Shown here: positions 16,498 to 24,940 of the stretch, piece by piece | Layout: each line of letters opens with the position of its first letter | Position numbering within the stretch: position 1 is the stretch's first letter | Source: Actinoplanes lutulentus | GTDB lineage: Bacteria > Actinomycetota > Actinomycetes > Mycobacteriales > Micromonosporaceae | DNA: 64,000 nt | Assembly (NCBI RefSeq): GCF_003259845.1 | Contig: NZ_QLMJ01000004.1 | Span: forward strand, 434,001 to 498,000 | Direction of reading: 5' to 3' | Position numbers and translations under genes: made by a program | The notes under the pieces: generated by a model | Database searches by the model: none | The model's input: only the letters and a program-made list of their open reading frames with translations | What the model was told of the DNA's origin: nothing

Positions 16498-18035
16498 GCC
16501 GGCTCTCCTTCCAGAAGCGACCCCGCCATCACGAGGTTGAGAACGGTGTCTTCTTCGAGCTCCCCGGCCGGGGCCTCGTGGATCAAGCGGCCTTCACGCA
16601 TCACCAGCACCCGGTCGGCCAGACCGAGCACCTCGGGAACCTCGCTGGAGACCAGCAGCACACCCACACCGCTCGCGGCGAGGTCCCGGATCACCTGATA
16701 GAGCTCCGCCCGGGCGCCCACGTCCACGCCACGGGTCGGTTCGTCGAGCAGCAGCAACCTGGTGCCACCGAGCAGCCAGCGGCCCACCACGACCTTCTGC
16801 TGGTTGCCGCCGGAGAGTGTCCGGATCGGACGGATCACGTCGCGCGGGCGCAGCTCCAGCTGATCCGCGGTCCGCATGGCCGCCGCCCGCTCCCCGCCGG
16901 TGTTGGTGAAACCCACCCGGGCGAACTTGGCGAACGACGCGAGCGTCATGTTCTTGTAGACCGGCTCGTCCAGCAGCAGCGCCTGACTCTTGCGCTCCTC
17001 CGGGGCCATGCCCATGCCGGCCCGGACCGCGCCGCCCACCCCGCGGATCGTCTTGCCCTCGACCGTGACGGAGCCGGAATCCGGCCGGCGAGCGCCGAAG
17101 ATCGTCTCCAGCAGCTCGGACCGGCCGGACCCGACCAGCCCGGCAACCCCCACGATCTCGCCGGGGCGGACCGTCAGGCTCACCTCGGCGAACTCGCCGG
17201 ACCTGGTCAGGTTCTCCACGACCAGCAGCGGATTGTCACCCGGGCTGCCTTCGCGGGGCGGGAAGACGTACTCGATGGAACGGCCGGTCATCCGGCCGAC
17301 CAGCTCCTTGGTCGGTGTGGTGCGGGCCGGCAGGTTCGCCGCGGTGGTCCGGCCGTCCTTCAGCACGGTCACCCGGTCGCCGATCTCGCGGATCTCGTCG
17401 AGCCGGTGCGAGATGTAGATGACCGCGATCCCGTGCGACGTCAGCTCCCGGATGATCCGGAACAGGTTCGCCACCTCGTCGTGGGCCAGCACCGCGCTCG
17501 GCTCGTCCATCACGATCAGGCGGGCGTCGTGCGACAACGCGCGGGCCATGCTCACCACCTGCTTGGCGGCGGCGGGCAGGCTGTGGACCATCCGGCGCGG
17601 TGAGATCTCCCCGTGCCCCAACCGGCCCAAGATCTCTTTGGTACGCGACGCCGTGACCCGTCGCCGGGTGAACCCGGCCCGGCTCGGCTCGTGCCCGAGG
17701 AAGGCATTTTCCGCCACAGACAGGTCGTCCACCAGATCGAGCTCCTGGTAGATCGTGGCGATGCCGGCCCGCATCGCGGCCTGCGGCGTGGGCGGCGCGA
17801 ACGGCTCGCCCAGCCAGGTGACCTCGCCGGCGTCGGCGTGGTGCACACCGGCCAGCACCTTGATCAGGGTGGATTTGCCGGCGCCGTTCTGCCCGAGCAG
17901 GCAGTGCACCTCGCCGGCCCGGACCTCGAGCTGGACGCCGTCGAGGGCACGCACCCCGGGGAAGACCTTGACCACGTCGGTCAGCCGGAGAACGACAGGG
18001 TGTTCCTGCTCCTTCTGCTGATCCGGGGCGGTCAT
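16494..18035 (-). CDS. Sugar ABC transporter ATP-binding protein (RbsA-type, two domains)
   Basis: This 513-residue protein has two fused ABC domains, as in RbsA/XylG/MglA. The first has Walker A GQNGAGKST (about residue 50) and the D-loop region MDEPSAVLAHDE; its signature (SLPAAAKQ) is degenerate. The second has the degenerate P-loop VGSGRSE, signature LSGGNQQK and Walker B LLLDEPTRGVDVGARAE. This pattern is standard for sugar importers. It powers the permease encoded next, overlapping it by 4 bases, and its own start overlaps the ROK regulator stop by 4 bases. The chain of overlaps points to a single mRNA starting at the regulator gene. Confidence 0.9.
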   Translation of the reverse strand: MTAPDQQKEQEHPVVLRLTDVVKVFPGVRALDGVQLEVRAGEVHCLLGQNGAGKSTLIKVLAGVHHADAGEVTWLGEPFAPPTPQAAMRAGIATIYQELDLVDDLSVAENAFLGHEPSRAGFTRRRVTASRTKEILGRLGHGEISPRRMVHSLPAAAKQVVSMARALSHDARLIVMDEPSAVLAHDEVANLFRIIRELTSHGIAVIYISHRLDEIREIGDRVTVLKDGRTTAANLPARTTPTKELVGRMTGRSIEYVFPPREGSPGDNPLLVVENLTRSGEFAEVSLTVRPGEIVGVAGLVGSGRSELLETIFGARRPDSGSVTVEGKTIRGVGGAVRAGMGMAPEERKSQALLLDEPVYKNMTLASFAKFARVGFTNTGGERAAAMRTADQLELRPRDVIRPIRTLSGGNQQKVVVGRWLLGGTRLLLLDEPTRGVDVGARAELYQVIRDLAASGVGVLLVSSEVPEVLGLADRVLVMREGRLIHEAPAGELEEDTVLNLVMAGSLLEGEPA

Positions 18036-19231
18036 GACGCCTGCTCGAAGAGCGCGTCGCTGGCCAGCACGGTCGCGCCGGTGACGCCGGCCCGGCTGCC
18101 CAGCTCGGAGAGGACCACCGGCAGGTTGCCGGTGGCGAGTGGCAGCGACCGGCGGTAGACCACGCTGCGGATCTCGGCGAGCAGCACGTGGCCGAGCTGC
18201 GCCAACCCGCCCCCGATGACGATCATCGACGGATTGGCGAACGAGACCAGGGTCGCGAGCACACTGCCCACCCGGCGGCCGCCGTCGCGGATGAGCCGGA
18301 TGCAGGTGATGTCACCCTCGGCGGCGCCGATCGCGACGTCCCGGGCCGTGAGCGTGGCCCCGCCGGATGCCGCGCCGCCTAGTGCCTCCAGGCGGGCGGC
18401 CAGTGCGGGTGACTCCCCCGACCGGGCTGCCGCCAGGGCGTCCCGCGCCAGCGCCGCGCCGCCGAAGAGAGCCTCCAGGCAGCCGGTGTTGCCGCAGGAA
18501 CAGGCCGGGCCGTGCGACTCGACCTGGATGTGCCCGATGTCGCCGGCACAACCGTCGACACCCCGGAAGACGCCGCCGTTGAGATGGATGCCGCAGCCGA
18601 CACCCGTACCGATCTTGACGAACAGGAAGTCGTCGACGGAGTGGGCGACGCCGCCGTGCCGCTCCCCGATCGCCATGATGTTGACGTCGTTGTCGACCAC
18701 GGCGGGGCAGCCGTACTCCTGGGTGAGCAGTTCACGGACCGGGTACCGATCCCAGCCCGGCATGATCGGCGGGGAGACCGGCACACCGTCGCGGAAACTG
18801 ACCGGGCCCGGCACGCCGATGCCCACCGCGTCCAGACGGTCGTAGACGCCGTCGGTCCGCGCTTTCGCCAGGAGCTCGTTGACCCGCAGCAGGATCGCTC
18901 GCGGCCCGGAGCGGATGTCAGCCGCCTCCTGGTACGCCGCGAGTGGCTCCAGCCGCCCGTTTGTCACCTCCACATTGATCGAGGTGGCGCCCAGGTCGAC
19001 AGCGGCGAACCGCAGCCGTGGGTGCAGCTCGACCAGCGTCGAGCGCCGGCCGCCCCGGGAGGCCGCCATCCCGGCTTCGACGATCATCTCGGCGGCGACG
19101 AGGCGCTCGACCTCGGCCAGCAGACGGGGCCGGCTCAGCTCCAGGCGGTCACCGAGCTCGGCACGGGACACCGGGCCCTGGTCGCGGAGCAGCCGCAGAA
19201 GTCGCAGGTGAGGAGCCGCAGGCTGGTACAC
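18032..19231 (-). CDS. ROK family transcriptional regulator
   Basis: This protein of about 399 residues has an N-terminal winged helix-turn-helix (about residues 8-60, with GPVSRAELGDRLELSRPRL) and a C-terminal ROK sugar-kinase-like domain. The zinc-binding hallmark CSCGNTGCLEALFGG is intact; it distinguishes ROK proteins and stabilises the sugar site. It includes DVNIMAIGERHGG and DFLFVKIGTGVGCGI. Many ROK regulators of this layout repress the sugar-uptake genes beside them and are released by the sugar. It heads the operon, so autoregulation is likely. GGAGG lies 5 bases before GTG 19231; a GTG two codons earlier (19237) overlaps that Shine-Dalgarno and is less likely. Confidence 0.88.
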   Translation of the reverse strand: MYQPAAPHLRLLRLLRDQGPVSRAELGDRLELSRPRLLAEVERLVAAEMIVEAGMAASRGGRRSTLVELHPRLRFAAVDLGATSINVEVTNGRLEPLAAYQEAADIRSGPRAILLRVNELLAKARTDGVYDRLDAVGIGVPGPVSFRDGVPVSPPIMPGWDRYPVRELLTQEYGCPAVVDNDVNIMAIGERHGGVAHSVDDFLFVKIGTGVGCGIHLNGGVFRGVDGCAGDIGHIQVESHGPACSCGNTGCLEALFGGAALARDALAAARSGESPALAARLEALGGAASGGATLTARDVAIGAAEGDITCIRLIRDGGRRVGSVLATLVSFANPSMIVIGGGLAQLGHVLLAEIRSVVYRRSLPLATGNLPVVLSELGSRAGVTGATVLASDALFEQAS

Positions 19232-19243
19232 GTACACCTCCGT

Positions 19244-19256
19244 TAACAGCGTGTTA
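19244..19256. promoter_or_regulatory. Candidate operator upstream of the ROK operon
   Basis: TAACA-GCG-TGTTA is a short perfect inverted repeat 13 bases before the regulator start, in the only AT-richer segment of this spacer (19240-19340). It could be the site for the ROK protein itself, but many sequences of this size occur by chance. Confidence 0.3.
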
Positions 19257-19466
19257 CGCGGGTCACACTAGGGCGGTTCCGCCACATCGAGCCATACCTT
19301 TTTCTTGATCAACACAAACTTTTGCAAATCCTGGCGAAAGTTGGGTCTCGTGATCGACAAGTGACAATCAGCGGAGTCAGTGATGCGGCGGGAGCGTGCC
19401 GCTTACGGGTGGCTCGGGTTAGCGTCGGCGAACACGGGGAACTGTCCTGGCACGGCCGTTGTCGCA

Positions 19467-19501
19467 CGTCGCAGCTGGGTTCTCGAACGTCGCAGCTGGG
19501 G
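19467..19501. repeat. Direct repeat ACGTCGCAGCTGGG, two copies, before the yihY-like gene
   Basis: Two identical 14-base copies lie at 19467-19480 and 19488-19501, 21 bases apart, that is two helical turns. They are 47 bp upstream of the YihY start. Equal helical phase suggests a possible binding site for a regulator acting as tandem dimers. The rest of the spacer 19257-19547 shows no gene. Confidence 0.4.
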
Positions 19502-19547
19502 TGAGCGACCACGAGCCATCGGTTCGGCACCCCGAAGGAGGTCCTCG

Positions 19548-20654
19548 ATGAAACTTCGCCCCACCAAGGACGAGCAGTCCACCGACAACGAGAGCACCGA
19601 GGCCCGTGATCGGGGAGCGGCCGACTACGACGTTTCCGCCGCCACGAGCACCAGGACCGCCGAGGACAAGGGCACCGAGATCAACGCGCCCGGACCCGAC
19701 GCCGGCCCGGACAAGCCCACCCAGCTGCGCGTGAAGGGCGTCTTCGCCGCGGTGAAGCGGACCTTCAAGCAGTTCTCCGAGGACAACGTCTCGGACTGGG
19801 CGGCGGCACTCACCTATTACGGCGTGCTGTCGATCTTCCCCGGCCTGCTGGTGATCGTCTCGCTGCTGGGCCTGCTCGGCTCGGACGGCCAGACGACGGT
19901 GCGGGACGCGGTCAGCCAGCTGGCGCCCAACCAGGAGCTACGTGACCTCGTCGAGACCGTGCTCACCCAGGTCAAGGGCACCGGCAAGGCCGGCCTCGCC
20001 GCCATCATCGGTGTCGTCGTCGCCTTCTGGTCCGCGTCCGGGTACATCGCGGCGTTCATGCGGGCCTCGAACGCGATCTACGACGTGCCGGAAGGCCGGC
20101 CGATCTGGAAGACCCTGCCGATCCGGGTGGGCGTGACAGCAGTCGTCGGCATCATGCTGATCGCCTCGGCCGCCATCGTCATCTTCACCGGTGACCTCGC
20201 ACAGATCGTCGGCGAGAAGATCGGCCTCGGCGGTGTCGCCGTCACCACCTGGAACATCGTCAAGTGGCCGGTGCTGATCATGCTGATCAGCCTGATGTTC
20301 GCGGTGCTGTACTGGGCCTCGCCGAACGCCAAGACCGGCGGTTTCCGCTGGGTGAGCCCCGGCGGCATCTTCGCGGTGCTGCTCTGGGTGATCGCCTCCG
20401 CCGCGTTCGCGATCTACCTGGCCAACTTCGCGAACTACAACGCGACGTACGGCACGCTCGGCGGTGTCATCGCCTTCCTAGTCTGGCTCTGGATCTCCAA
20501 CATCGCGATCCTGCTGGGCGCGGAGCTCGACGCCGAGCTGGAACGCGGCCGGGCCATCGCAGCCGGCCACCCGGCCGACGACGAGCCGTTCCTCCAGCTG
20601 CGCGACACCCGCAAGCTCAAGAAGGGCAGCGAGCAGGGCCTGGGCGAACACTGA
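19548..20654 (+). CDS. YihY/BrkB family membrane protein
   Basis: This 368-residue protein has a hydrophilic, charged N-terminus of about 65 residues. The YihY core follows, starting FKQFSEDNVSDWAAALTYYG, a strongly conserved family segment, with about six membrane helices ending near residue 330. The polar tail may be cytoplasmic. YihY proteins were once called RNase BN, wrongly; they are now treated as membrane proteins of uncertain transport function. GGAGG lies 8 bases before ATG 19548. The frame is open upstream but lacks family-like sequence. The gene stands alone and ends at a long hairpin. Confidence 0.85.
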   Translation: MKLRPTKDEQSTDNESTEARDRGAADYDVSAATSTRTAEDKGTEINAPGPDAGPDKPTQLRVKGVFAAVKRTFKQFSEDNVSDWAAALTYYGVLSIFPGLLVIVSLLGLLGSDGQTTVRDAVSQLAPNQELRDLVETVLTQVKGTGKAGLAAIIGVVVAFWSASGYIAAFMRASNAIYDVPEGRPIWKTLPIRVGVTAVVGIMLIASAAIVIFTGDLAQIVGEKIGLGGVAVTTWNIVKWPVLIMLISLMFAVLYWASPNAKTGGFRWVSPGGIFAVLLWVIASAAFAIYLANFANYNATYGTLGGVIAFLVWLWISNIAILLGAELDAELERGRAIAAGHPADDEPFLQLRDTRKLKKGSEQGLGEH

Positions 20655-20669
20655 CCCACAGCTCGACCG

Positions 20670-20707
20670 CCGCCGCTTCAACCCTTTCCACGGGGTTGGG
20701 GCGGCGG
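20670..20707 (+). terminator. Hairpin terminator after the yihY-like gene
   Basis: A 15-bp stem with two G-T pairs (CCGCCGCTTCAACCC at 20670-20684, partner 20693-20707) closes an 8-base loop 16 bases after the stop codon. No T-run follows. Confidence 0.65.
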
Positions 20708-21009
20708 TTGCCGTCTCCCCCACGCAATCTTGGAGCGCCCCGCCCCATAGTGCGGGGTCAATACTTCGCCTAGTGCGGGCGCGGCTTGCCAAGATCGCGC
20801 AGCGGCCGGGCGCTCAGCACACCCCTCCTCATCCGGTCACACCTGCGACTCGGGTGCAAGGACGGCCGGAGGGTTTGACCTGGTGAGTTCGCGGCTGACA
20901 GGGCGGCGCAACCTCACAAGATCCGCGAGCGACCACCGGTGCAGCCGCCCAATGACCAGACAGGCGCCGGTAGCCCCGCGTCGCGACTGCCCACTCATCC
21001 ACTCGACGG

Positions 21010-21144
21010 CTCGCCCGCTCACCCGTCCGCCCGCCCGTCCGTCCGTTCGCCCGTCCGTCCGCTCGCCCGTCCGTCCGTCCGCTCGACCGCTCGACCGCTC
21101 GTCCGCTCGTCCGCTCGTCCGCTCGTCCGCTCGTCCGCTCGTCC
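21010..21144. repeat. Tandem 8-bp array (GCTCGTCC) with degenerate 4-bp flank
   Basis: Two copies of GCTCGACC (21081-21096) are followed by six exact copies of GCTCGTCC (21097-21144). To the left, 21010-21080 is a degenerate 4-bp microsatellite of CGTC/CGCC type. The eightfold unit looks like slippage expansion of the 4-bp one. Confidence 0.85.
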
Positions 21145-21304
21145 GCGATCTTGGCAAATTTCGGTCGTTGGATTTTTGCCATTTGCGGGTCGGCCCGGTC
21201 TCGACGCGGGCCCACGTAACGGCTCGGCAGCGGAGATGGAGTCCCACCGAGCGCGTGCGTGATCCCCTGTCTCGGCCCTGGCGGTGATGAAGTCGCACAG
21301 TGTC

Positions 21305-21388
21305 GTTGCGTGCGACCTCATCCCCGCAAACCGTCCGTTGCGTGCGACCTCATCCCCGGACCGTCCGTTGCGTGCGACCTCATCCCCG
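21305..21388. repeat. Three copies of a 22-bp repeat
   Basis: GTTGCGTGCGACCTCATCCC plus CG recurs exactly at 21305-21326, 21337-21358 and 21367-21388, spaced 32 and 30 bp. Copies two and three share an upstream CCGTCC. An inverted partial copy (ATGAAGTCGCAC) lies just left, near 21287. Confidence 0.85.
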
Positions 21389-21704
21389 CGAGCCGCGTCG
21401 GATTCGCCGGCTCACAGTCGCTTGATCGGCCGGCTCCGACCGAACCGGCCCCCGCGGTGAGCCTGCGCACACGACCCACGTCACGGATGGTGATGACCTG
21501 TGGAAATGGCAGGCATGTTTGTGGAGACCTGTGGGTGCTCAGCCCCCAGCAAGTCTCCAAGAACGCCTCGAAAAGCAGTCAGCCACCGCACATCCATCAC
21601 CATGCGTAACGACGGCACGGCGGCAACGCCCAGTGCCCCGAAATGGCGAACTCAAGCACCCGAAACCCTCCAAGATCGCGCAAGGGCGGGCGCGGAAACA
21701 GCAG

Positions 21705-21768
21705 CGCGGAGGCCAGCACCCGCGGAGGCCAGCACCCGCGGGGGCCAGCACCCGCGGAGGCCAGCACC
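21705..21768. repeat. Tandem 16-bp array, four copies
   Basis: CGCGGAGGCCAGCACC occurs four times head to tail (21705-21768), with one mismatch in the third copy, and a partial degenerate copy follows. The sequence between the array and 21940 shows nothing else. Confidence 0.85.
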
Positions 21769-21940
21769 CGCGGAAACGACAGCGCGGAGGCCGACATGCG
21801 CAACGAGAAAAGGCGGCGGGCAGGGCGGCCTCCCCCGGGCAGCAAGTGAAATCGGCGCCCAGGGGCAACACGTCAAAACGACGCGTCGGGACCGCACGCT
21901 GCGGTGGCGGGCCGGGCCGGCGCGAGAACGGCAGCGGGTG

Positions 21941-22723
21941 TTACTTGCAGAGCAGCTTGTTCATCCGGCGGCCGGCCACGGTCAGGCAGAGCGCCATCAG
22001 CGCGAGCAGGTAAAGCACGTCGAGCACCTGCACCCACCCGACCGTGCCAGTCGTGATGCCGCGGACCAGGTCGACCGCCCGATAGAGCGGCGACGCCTCG
22101 ACCACCCAGCGCACCACCTCCGGGTACGCCGTAGCGGGCACGAACGTCCCGGAGAACAGGAAGAGCGCGAACTGCGCCGACCCGATCAGATCGAAGTCCT
22201 GCCAGCTGCGGATCAGCGTGGCCGTGGCCATGCCGGCCGCACCGAACGCGAAGCCGGTCAGAACCGTGGCCGGGAACGCGGCGAGTGCCCGCAGCGGCGT
22301 CGTCAGGTCCATCAGCACCATGATCACCAGGAACGCCGCCGAGTACAGGCTGCCGCGGATCATCGCCCAGGTCAGCTCGCCCAGCGCGATCTCGATGGGC
22401 CGGATCGGCGTGGCGAGCATGCCGTCGTACAGCCGCATGAACTTCATCTTGCCGAAGAAGTTGAAGGTGGTCTCGGCGAGCGCCCCGCTCATCGCCGACG
22501 ACGCGAGCATCGCCGGGGCCACGAAGGCCGCGTAACCCACCACCTCGCCGCCGGGCAGGGTGATGTCGCCGATCAGCGCGCCCACCCCGACGCCGATCGA
22601 GAAGAGGTAGAGCACCGGCTCGAGGAAGCCCCCGAGCATCACCAACCAGTACGCCGAACCGAGCGCCGTCACGTTGCGAGCGGTCACCGACGACGTCCGC
22701 CGAAGGGAAACCATCGTCAGCAC
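21941..22723 (-). CDS. ABC-2 type transporter permease
   Basis: This 260-residue membrane protein has about six helices and the NodJ/DrrB-like ABC-2 signature GFAFGAAGMATATLIRSWQD, with a conserved FLFSGTF and YPEVVRWVVEASPLYRAVDL near the end. It is one half of an exporter with the permease and ATPase encoded immediately upstream. Substrate is unknown; such systems often export drugs or lipids. It starts at GTG, 1 base after the previous stop; an ATG three codons on is an alternative. It is the last gene of the operon, and a repeat-rich spacer follows. Confidence 0.87.
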   Translation of the reverse strand: MLTMVSLRRTSSVTARNVTALGSAYWLVMLGGFLEPVLYLFSIGVGVGALIGDITLPGGEVVGYAAFVAPAMLASSAMSGALAETTFNFFGKMKFMRLYDGMLATPIRPIEIALGELTWAMIRGSLYSAAFLVIMVLMDLTTPLRALAAFPATVLTGFAFGAAGMATATLIRSWQDFDLIGSAQFALFLFSGTFVPATAYPEVVRWVVEASPLYRAVDLVRGITTGTVGWVQVLDVLYLLALMALCLTVAGRRMNKLLCK

Positions 22724-22724
22724 G

Positions 22725-23474
22725 TCACACCACCAGCCGGCGGCGGAAGCGGCTCAGCGCGAGAAGCCACCCGCCCGCGCACCAGACGAGTAGGTAGAGC
22801 AGCTGCCACAGCCCGTCGAGGCCGGGGTTGACCCCGAGCGTGGCGGCCCGGCTCAGGTCGACGCCGTGCGAGAGCGGCAGCACCCACGCCACCGCGCGCA
22901 GCACCGGGTGCAGCGAGTCGATCGGGAAGAACACCCCGGAGAACAGCGACATCGGCAGAACCGCGAACCGGATCAGGATCGCCAGGTAACTGTCGCTGCG
23001 GATCGAGGCGCTGTAGGCGACGACCGGAGCGGCCACCGCCAGCCCGACCAGCACCGAAATCGGCAGCACGGCCACCGCCCAGGGCGAGCGCAGCGTGCCG
23101 AAAGCCGCCGCGATCACCAGGAACGCGGTGACGCTGAGCAGCACCCGGAACATCATGAAGGCCAGATGACCACCGAGGATGTCGGCGGGCCGCAGCGGCG
23201 CCGCGGCCTGCGCGAAATAGACCTTGAGCCACTCGAAGTAGCTGAGCACCGGCCAGGTGGCCTCACCGATCACGGTCTGCACGGCGGTCGAGGCGATCAG
23301 GCCGGGGACCATCCAGTCCAGATAGGAGACGCCGTCGATGCCGGCGGTCACGTAACCGCCGACGCCCAGGCCGAACCCGACCATGGTGAGCAGCGGCAAC
23401 AGCAACGTGGACAGCACGCTGGACCGCCAGGTCCGCCGGTAATGGACCAGGTGGTATTCCAGGACGGAGGTCAT
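22725..23474 (-). CDS. ABC-2 type transporter permease
   Basis: This 249-residue protein has about six membrane helices. The N-terminus (YHLVHYRRTWRSSVLSTLLL) and the SGVFFPIDSLHPVLRAVAWVLPLSHGVDL segment are characteristic of DrrB/NodJ-type permeases. It pairs with the permease that follows it to form a heterodimeric channel, driven by the ATPase gene before it. Spacing is 1 base on each side, so all three are co-translated. Self-resistance or drug export is a common role of such sets, but no biosynthetic genes are nearby. Confidence 0.87.
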   Translation of the reverse strand: MTSVLEYHLVHYRRTWRSSVLSTLLLPLLTMVGFGLGVGGYVTAGIDGVSYLDWMVPGLIASTAVQTVIGEATWPVLSYFEWLKVYFAQAAAPLRPADILGGHLAFMMFRVLLSVTAFLVIAAAFGTLRSPWAVAVLPISVLVGLAVAAPVVAYSASIRSDSYLAILIRFAVLPMSLFSGVFFPIDSLHPVLRAVAWVLPLSHGVDLSRAATLGVNPGLDGLWQLLYLLVWCAGGWLLALSRFRRRLVV

Positions 23475-23475
23475 C

Positions 23476-24399
23476 TCAGTCCACCAGCGTCCGGCCGGTG
23501 AGGTGCAGGAACACGTCCTCCAGGCTGCTGCGCCGGACCAGGGCGCTGGCCGGGCTCAGCTCGCGCCGGTGCACCTCGGCGAGCGCGTCGTCGCCGTCGG
23601 CCACATAGAGCAGGATGCGGTCGGGCAGCACCTCGAAGCGCTCGGCGATGCCGGACAGCTTCTCCGCGTAACTCCCCTGGTCGTCGGCGGTGAACCGCAG
23701 CTCGACCACCTCGCGGGTCGAATAACGCTCGATGAGCGCGCGCGGCGAGTCCTGCGCCACGATGCGGCCGCCGTCCATCACCACGAGGCGATCGCAGAGT
23801 TGCTCCGCCTCGTCCATGTAATGCGTGGTCAGCACCAGCGTGACGCCCTGCTGCTTGAGCCGGAACAGCCGCTCCCAGACCAGGTGCCGGGCCTGCGGGT
23901 CGAGGCCGGTGGTCGGCTCGTCGAGCAGCACGATGTCGGGCTCGTTGACCAGGGCGCGGGCGATGGTGAGCCGGCGTTTCATGCCGCCGGAGAGCGGCTC
24001 GACCTGGCTGTCGGCGCGCTCGGTGAGCTGGACGAAATCGAGCAGCTCGGCGGCGCGGGCGCGGGCCACCGCGCGCGGGATGCCGAAGAACCGCGCATAC
24101 GTCGTCAGGTTTTCCCGGACGGTGAGCTCGACGTCCAGATTGTCCAGTTGCGGGCAGACGCCGAGCCGGGCGCGGATGGCCGGGCCGTCGCGGCGCGGAT
24201 CCATCCCGAGGATCTCCAGCACGCCCTCGGTGGGTGGGGAGACACAGCCGATCATGCGCATGGTCGAGCTCTTGCCCGCGCCGTTGGGCCCGAGGAAGCC
24301 GAAGGCCTCACCGGGCCGCACGTCGACGTCGATGCCGTCGACCGCGGTGAACGACCCGAACCTCTTGACCAGACCACGAGCGTGGATGAGGGAAGACAC
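23476..24399 (-). CDS. ABC transporter ATP-binding protein (ABC-2 exporter)
   Basis: This 307-residue ATPase has Walker A GPNGAGKSS (about residue 40), Q-loop in VCPQLDNLD, signature LSGGMKRR, Walker B VLLDEPTTGLDPQ and the switch His in LVLTTHYMDEA. The C-terminal DUF4162-like region (about residues 225-300) is typical of DrrA-type daunorubicin/lipid exporters. GTG 24399 starts the family-like sequence VSSLIHARGLVKRFG; the frame is open 22 codons further, but that part would run into the preceding gene. It energises the two permeases that follow. Confidence 0.9.
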   Translation of the reverse strand: MSSLIHARGLVKRFGSFTAVDGIDVDVRPGEAFGFLGPNGAGKSSTMRMIGCVSPPTEGVLEILGMDPRRDGPAIRARLGVCPQLDNLDVELTVRENLTTYARFFGIPRAVARARAAELLDFVQLTERADSQVEPLSGGMKRRLTIARALVNEPDIVLLDEPTTGLDPQARHLVWERLFRLKQQGVTLVLTTHYMDEAEQLCDRLVVMDGGRIVAQDSPRALIERYSTREVVELRFTADDQGSYAEKLSGIAERFEVLPDRILLYVADGDDALAEVHRRELSPASALVRRSSLEDVFLHLTGRTLVD

Positions 24400-24409
24400 C
24401 CCAGGGACC

Positions 24410-24940
24410 TTAGGGCGGGGGTGCGACAGTTTCTCGTGCGGCGCCGACCAGCTCGTCGGTCGCAACGATCACCTCGTCGTCCTCTGCGGGGGTGCCGCTG
24501 TCATATCGCACCGCCCAGGAGAGCCCGTCCTGACCGCTGACCCGCCGCCCGACCACCCGCACCGCACCAGAAGGCAGCGTGTGGTGCGTCGTGTAGGCCA
24601 CCGATTTGGTCACCCGGGTCCGCACCTGGTCGGGCACCTCGCCCGGCTCCAGCAGCAGGAACGTCACGGCAGGCCCGTCCACCAGAACGGTGTACTCCTC
24701 GCGCTCGACGAGAACGGCGGCCGGGATGATCCGCAGCTCGCGCCCGGACCAGGCCACCTTGTGGATCTCGTGCCAGCCCAGGCGCTCGACCGCCGACGGC
24801 AGCCAGATCCCGTGGTTGGTGGCGACCACGACGTCCTCCGCCGAGTCACCGGAGGGGCACCACGCCACCACTCGTTCCCCGGAGGCGAGCGGCGGCCGGG
24901 ACTCGGCCGGCAAGGAGGGACGCCGTCGGAAGAGCTTCAC
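24410..24940 (-). CDS. Conserved hypothetical protein next to dnaG
   Basis: I do not recognise a named family. The 176-residue protein has a basic N-terminus (KLFRRRP). The body alternates beta strands such as GERVVAWC, DVVVATNHGIWLP and GWHEIHKVAWSG, a pattern seen in small PH-like domains that often appear near actinobacterial dnaG. It lacks membrane helices and signal sequence. Its start overlaps the dnaG stop by 4 bases, so it is translated from the primase mRNA. Its stop lies 11 bases before the ABC ATPase start. A PH-like membrane-associated or regulatory role is possible; I give no function. Confidence 0.7.
   Translation of the reverse strand: MKLFRRRPSLPAESRPPLASGERVVAWCPSGDSAEDVVVATNHGIWLPSAVERLGWHEIHKVAWSGRELRIIPAAVLVEREEYTVLVDGPAVTFLLLEPGEVPDQVRTRVTKSVAYTTHHTLPSGAVRVVGRRVSGQDGLSWAVRYDSGTPAEDDEVIVATDELVGAARETVAPPP

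Larger units (their letters stand above)
20708..21940. other. 1.2-kb repeat-rich spacer between convergent genes
   Basis: No reading frame here is believable as protein; the long frames translate repeats into low-complexity Arg/Ser/Thr/Pro. It holds three unrelated repeat arrays, listed separately. It lies between the ends of the yihY-like gene and the ABC-2 permease gene, so it need not hold promoters. Confidence 0.6.

Noticed and set aside
21500..22831. Long plus-strand frame over the 16-bp array and the ABC-2 permease
   Set aside because: Its first part translates the repeats and the rest is antisense to the permease gene.
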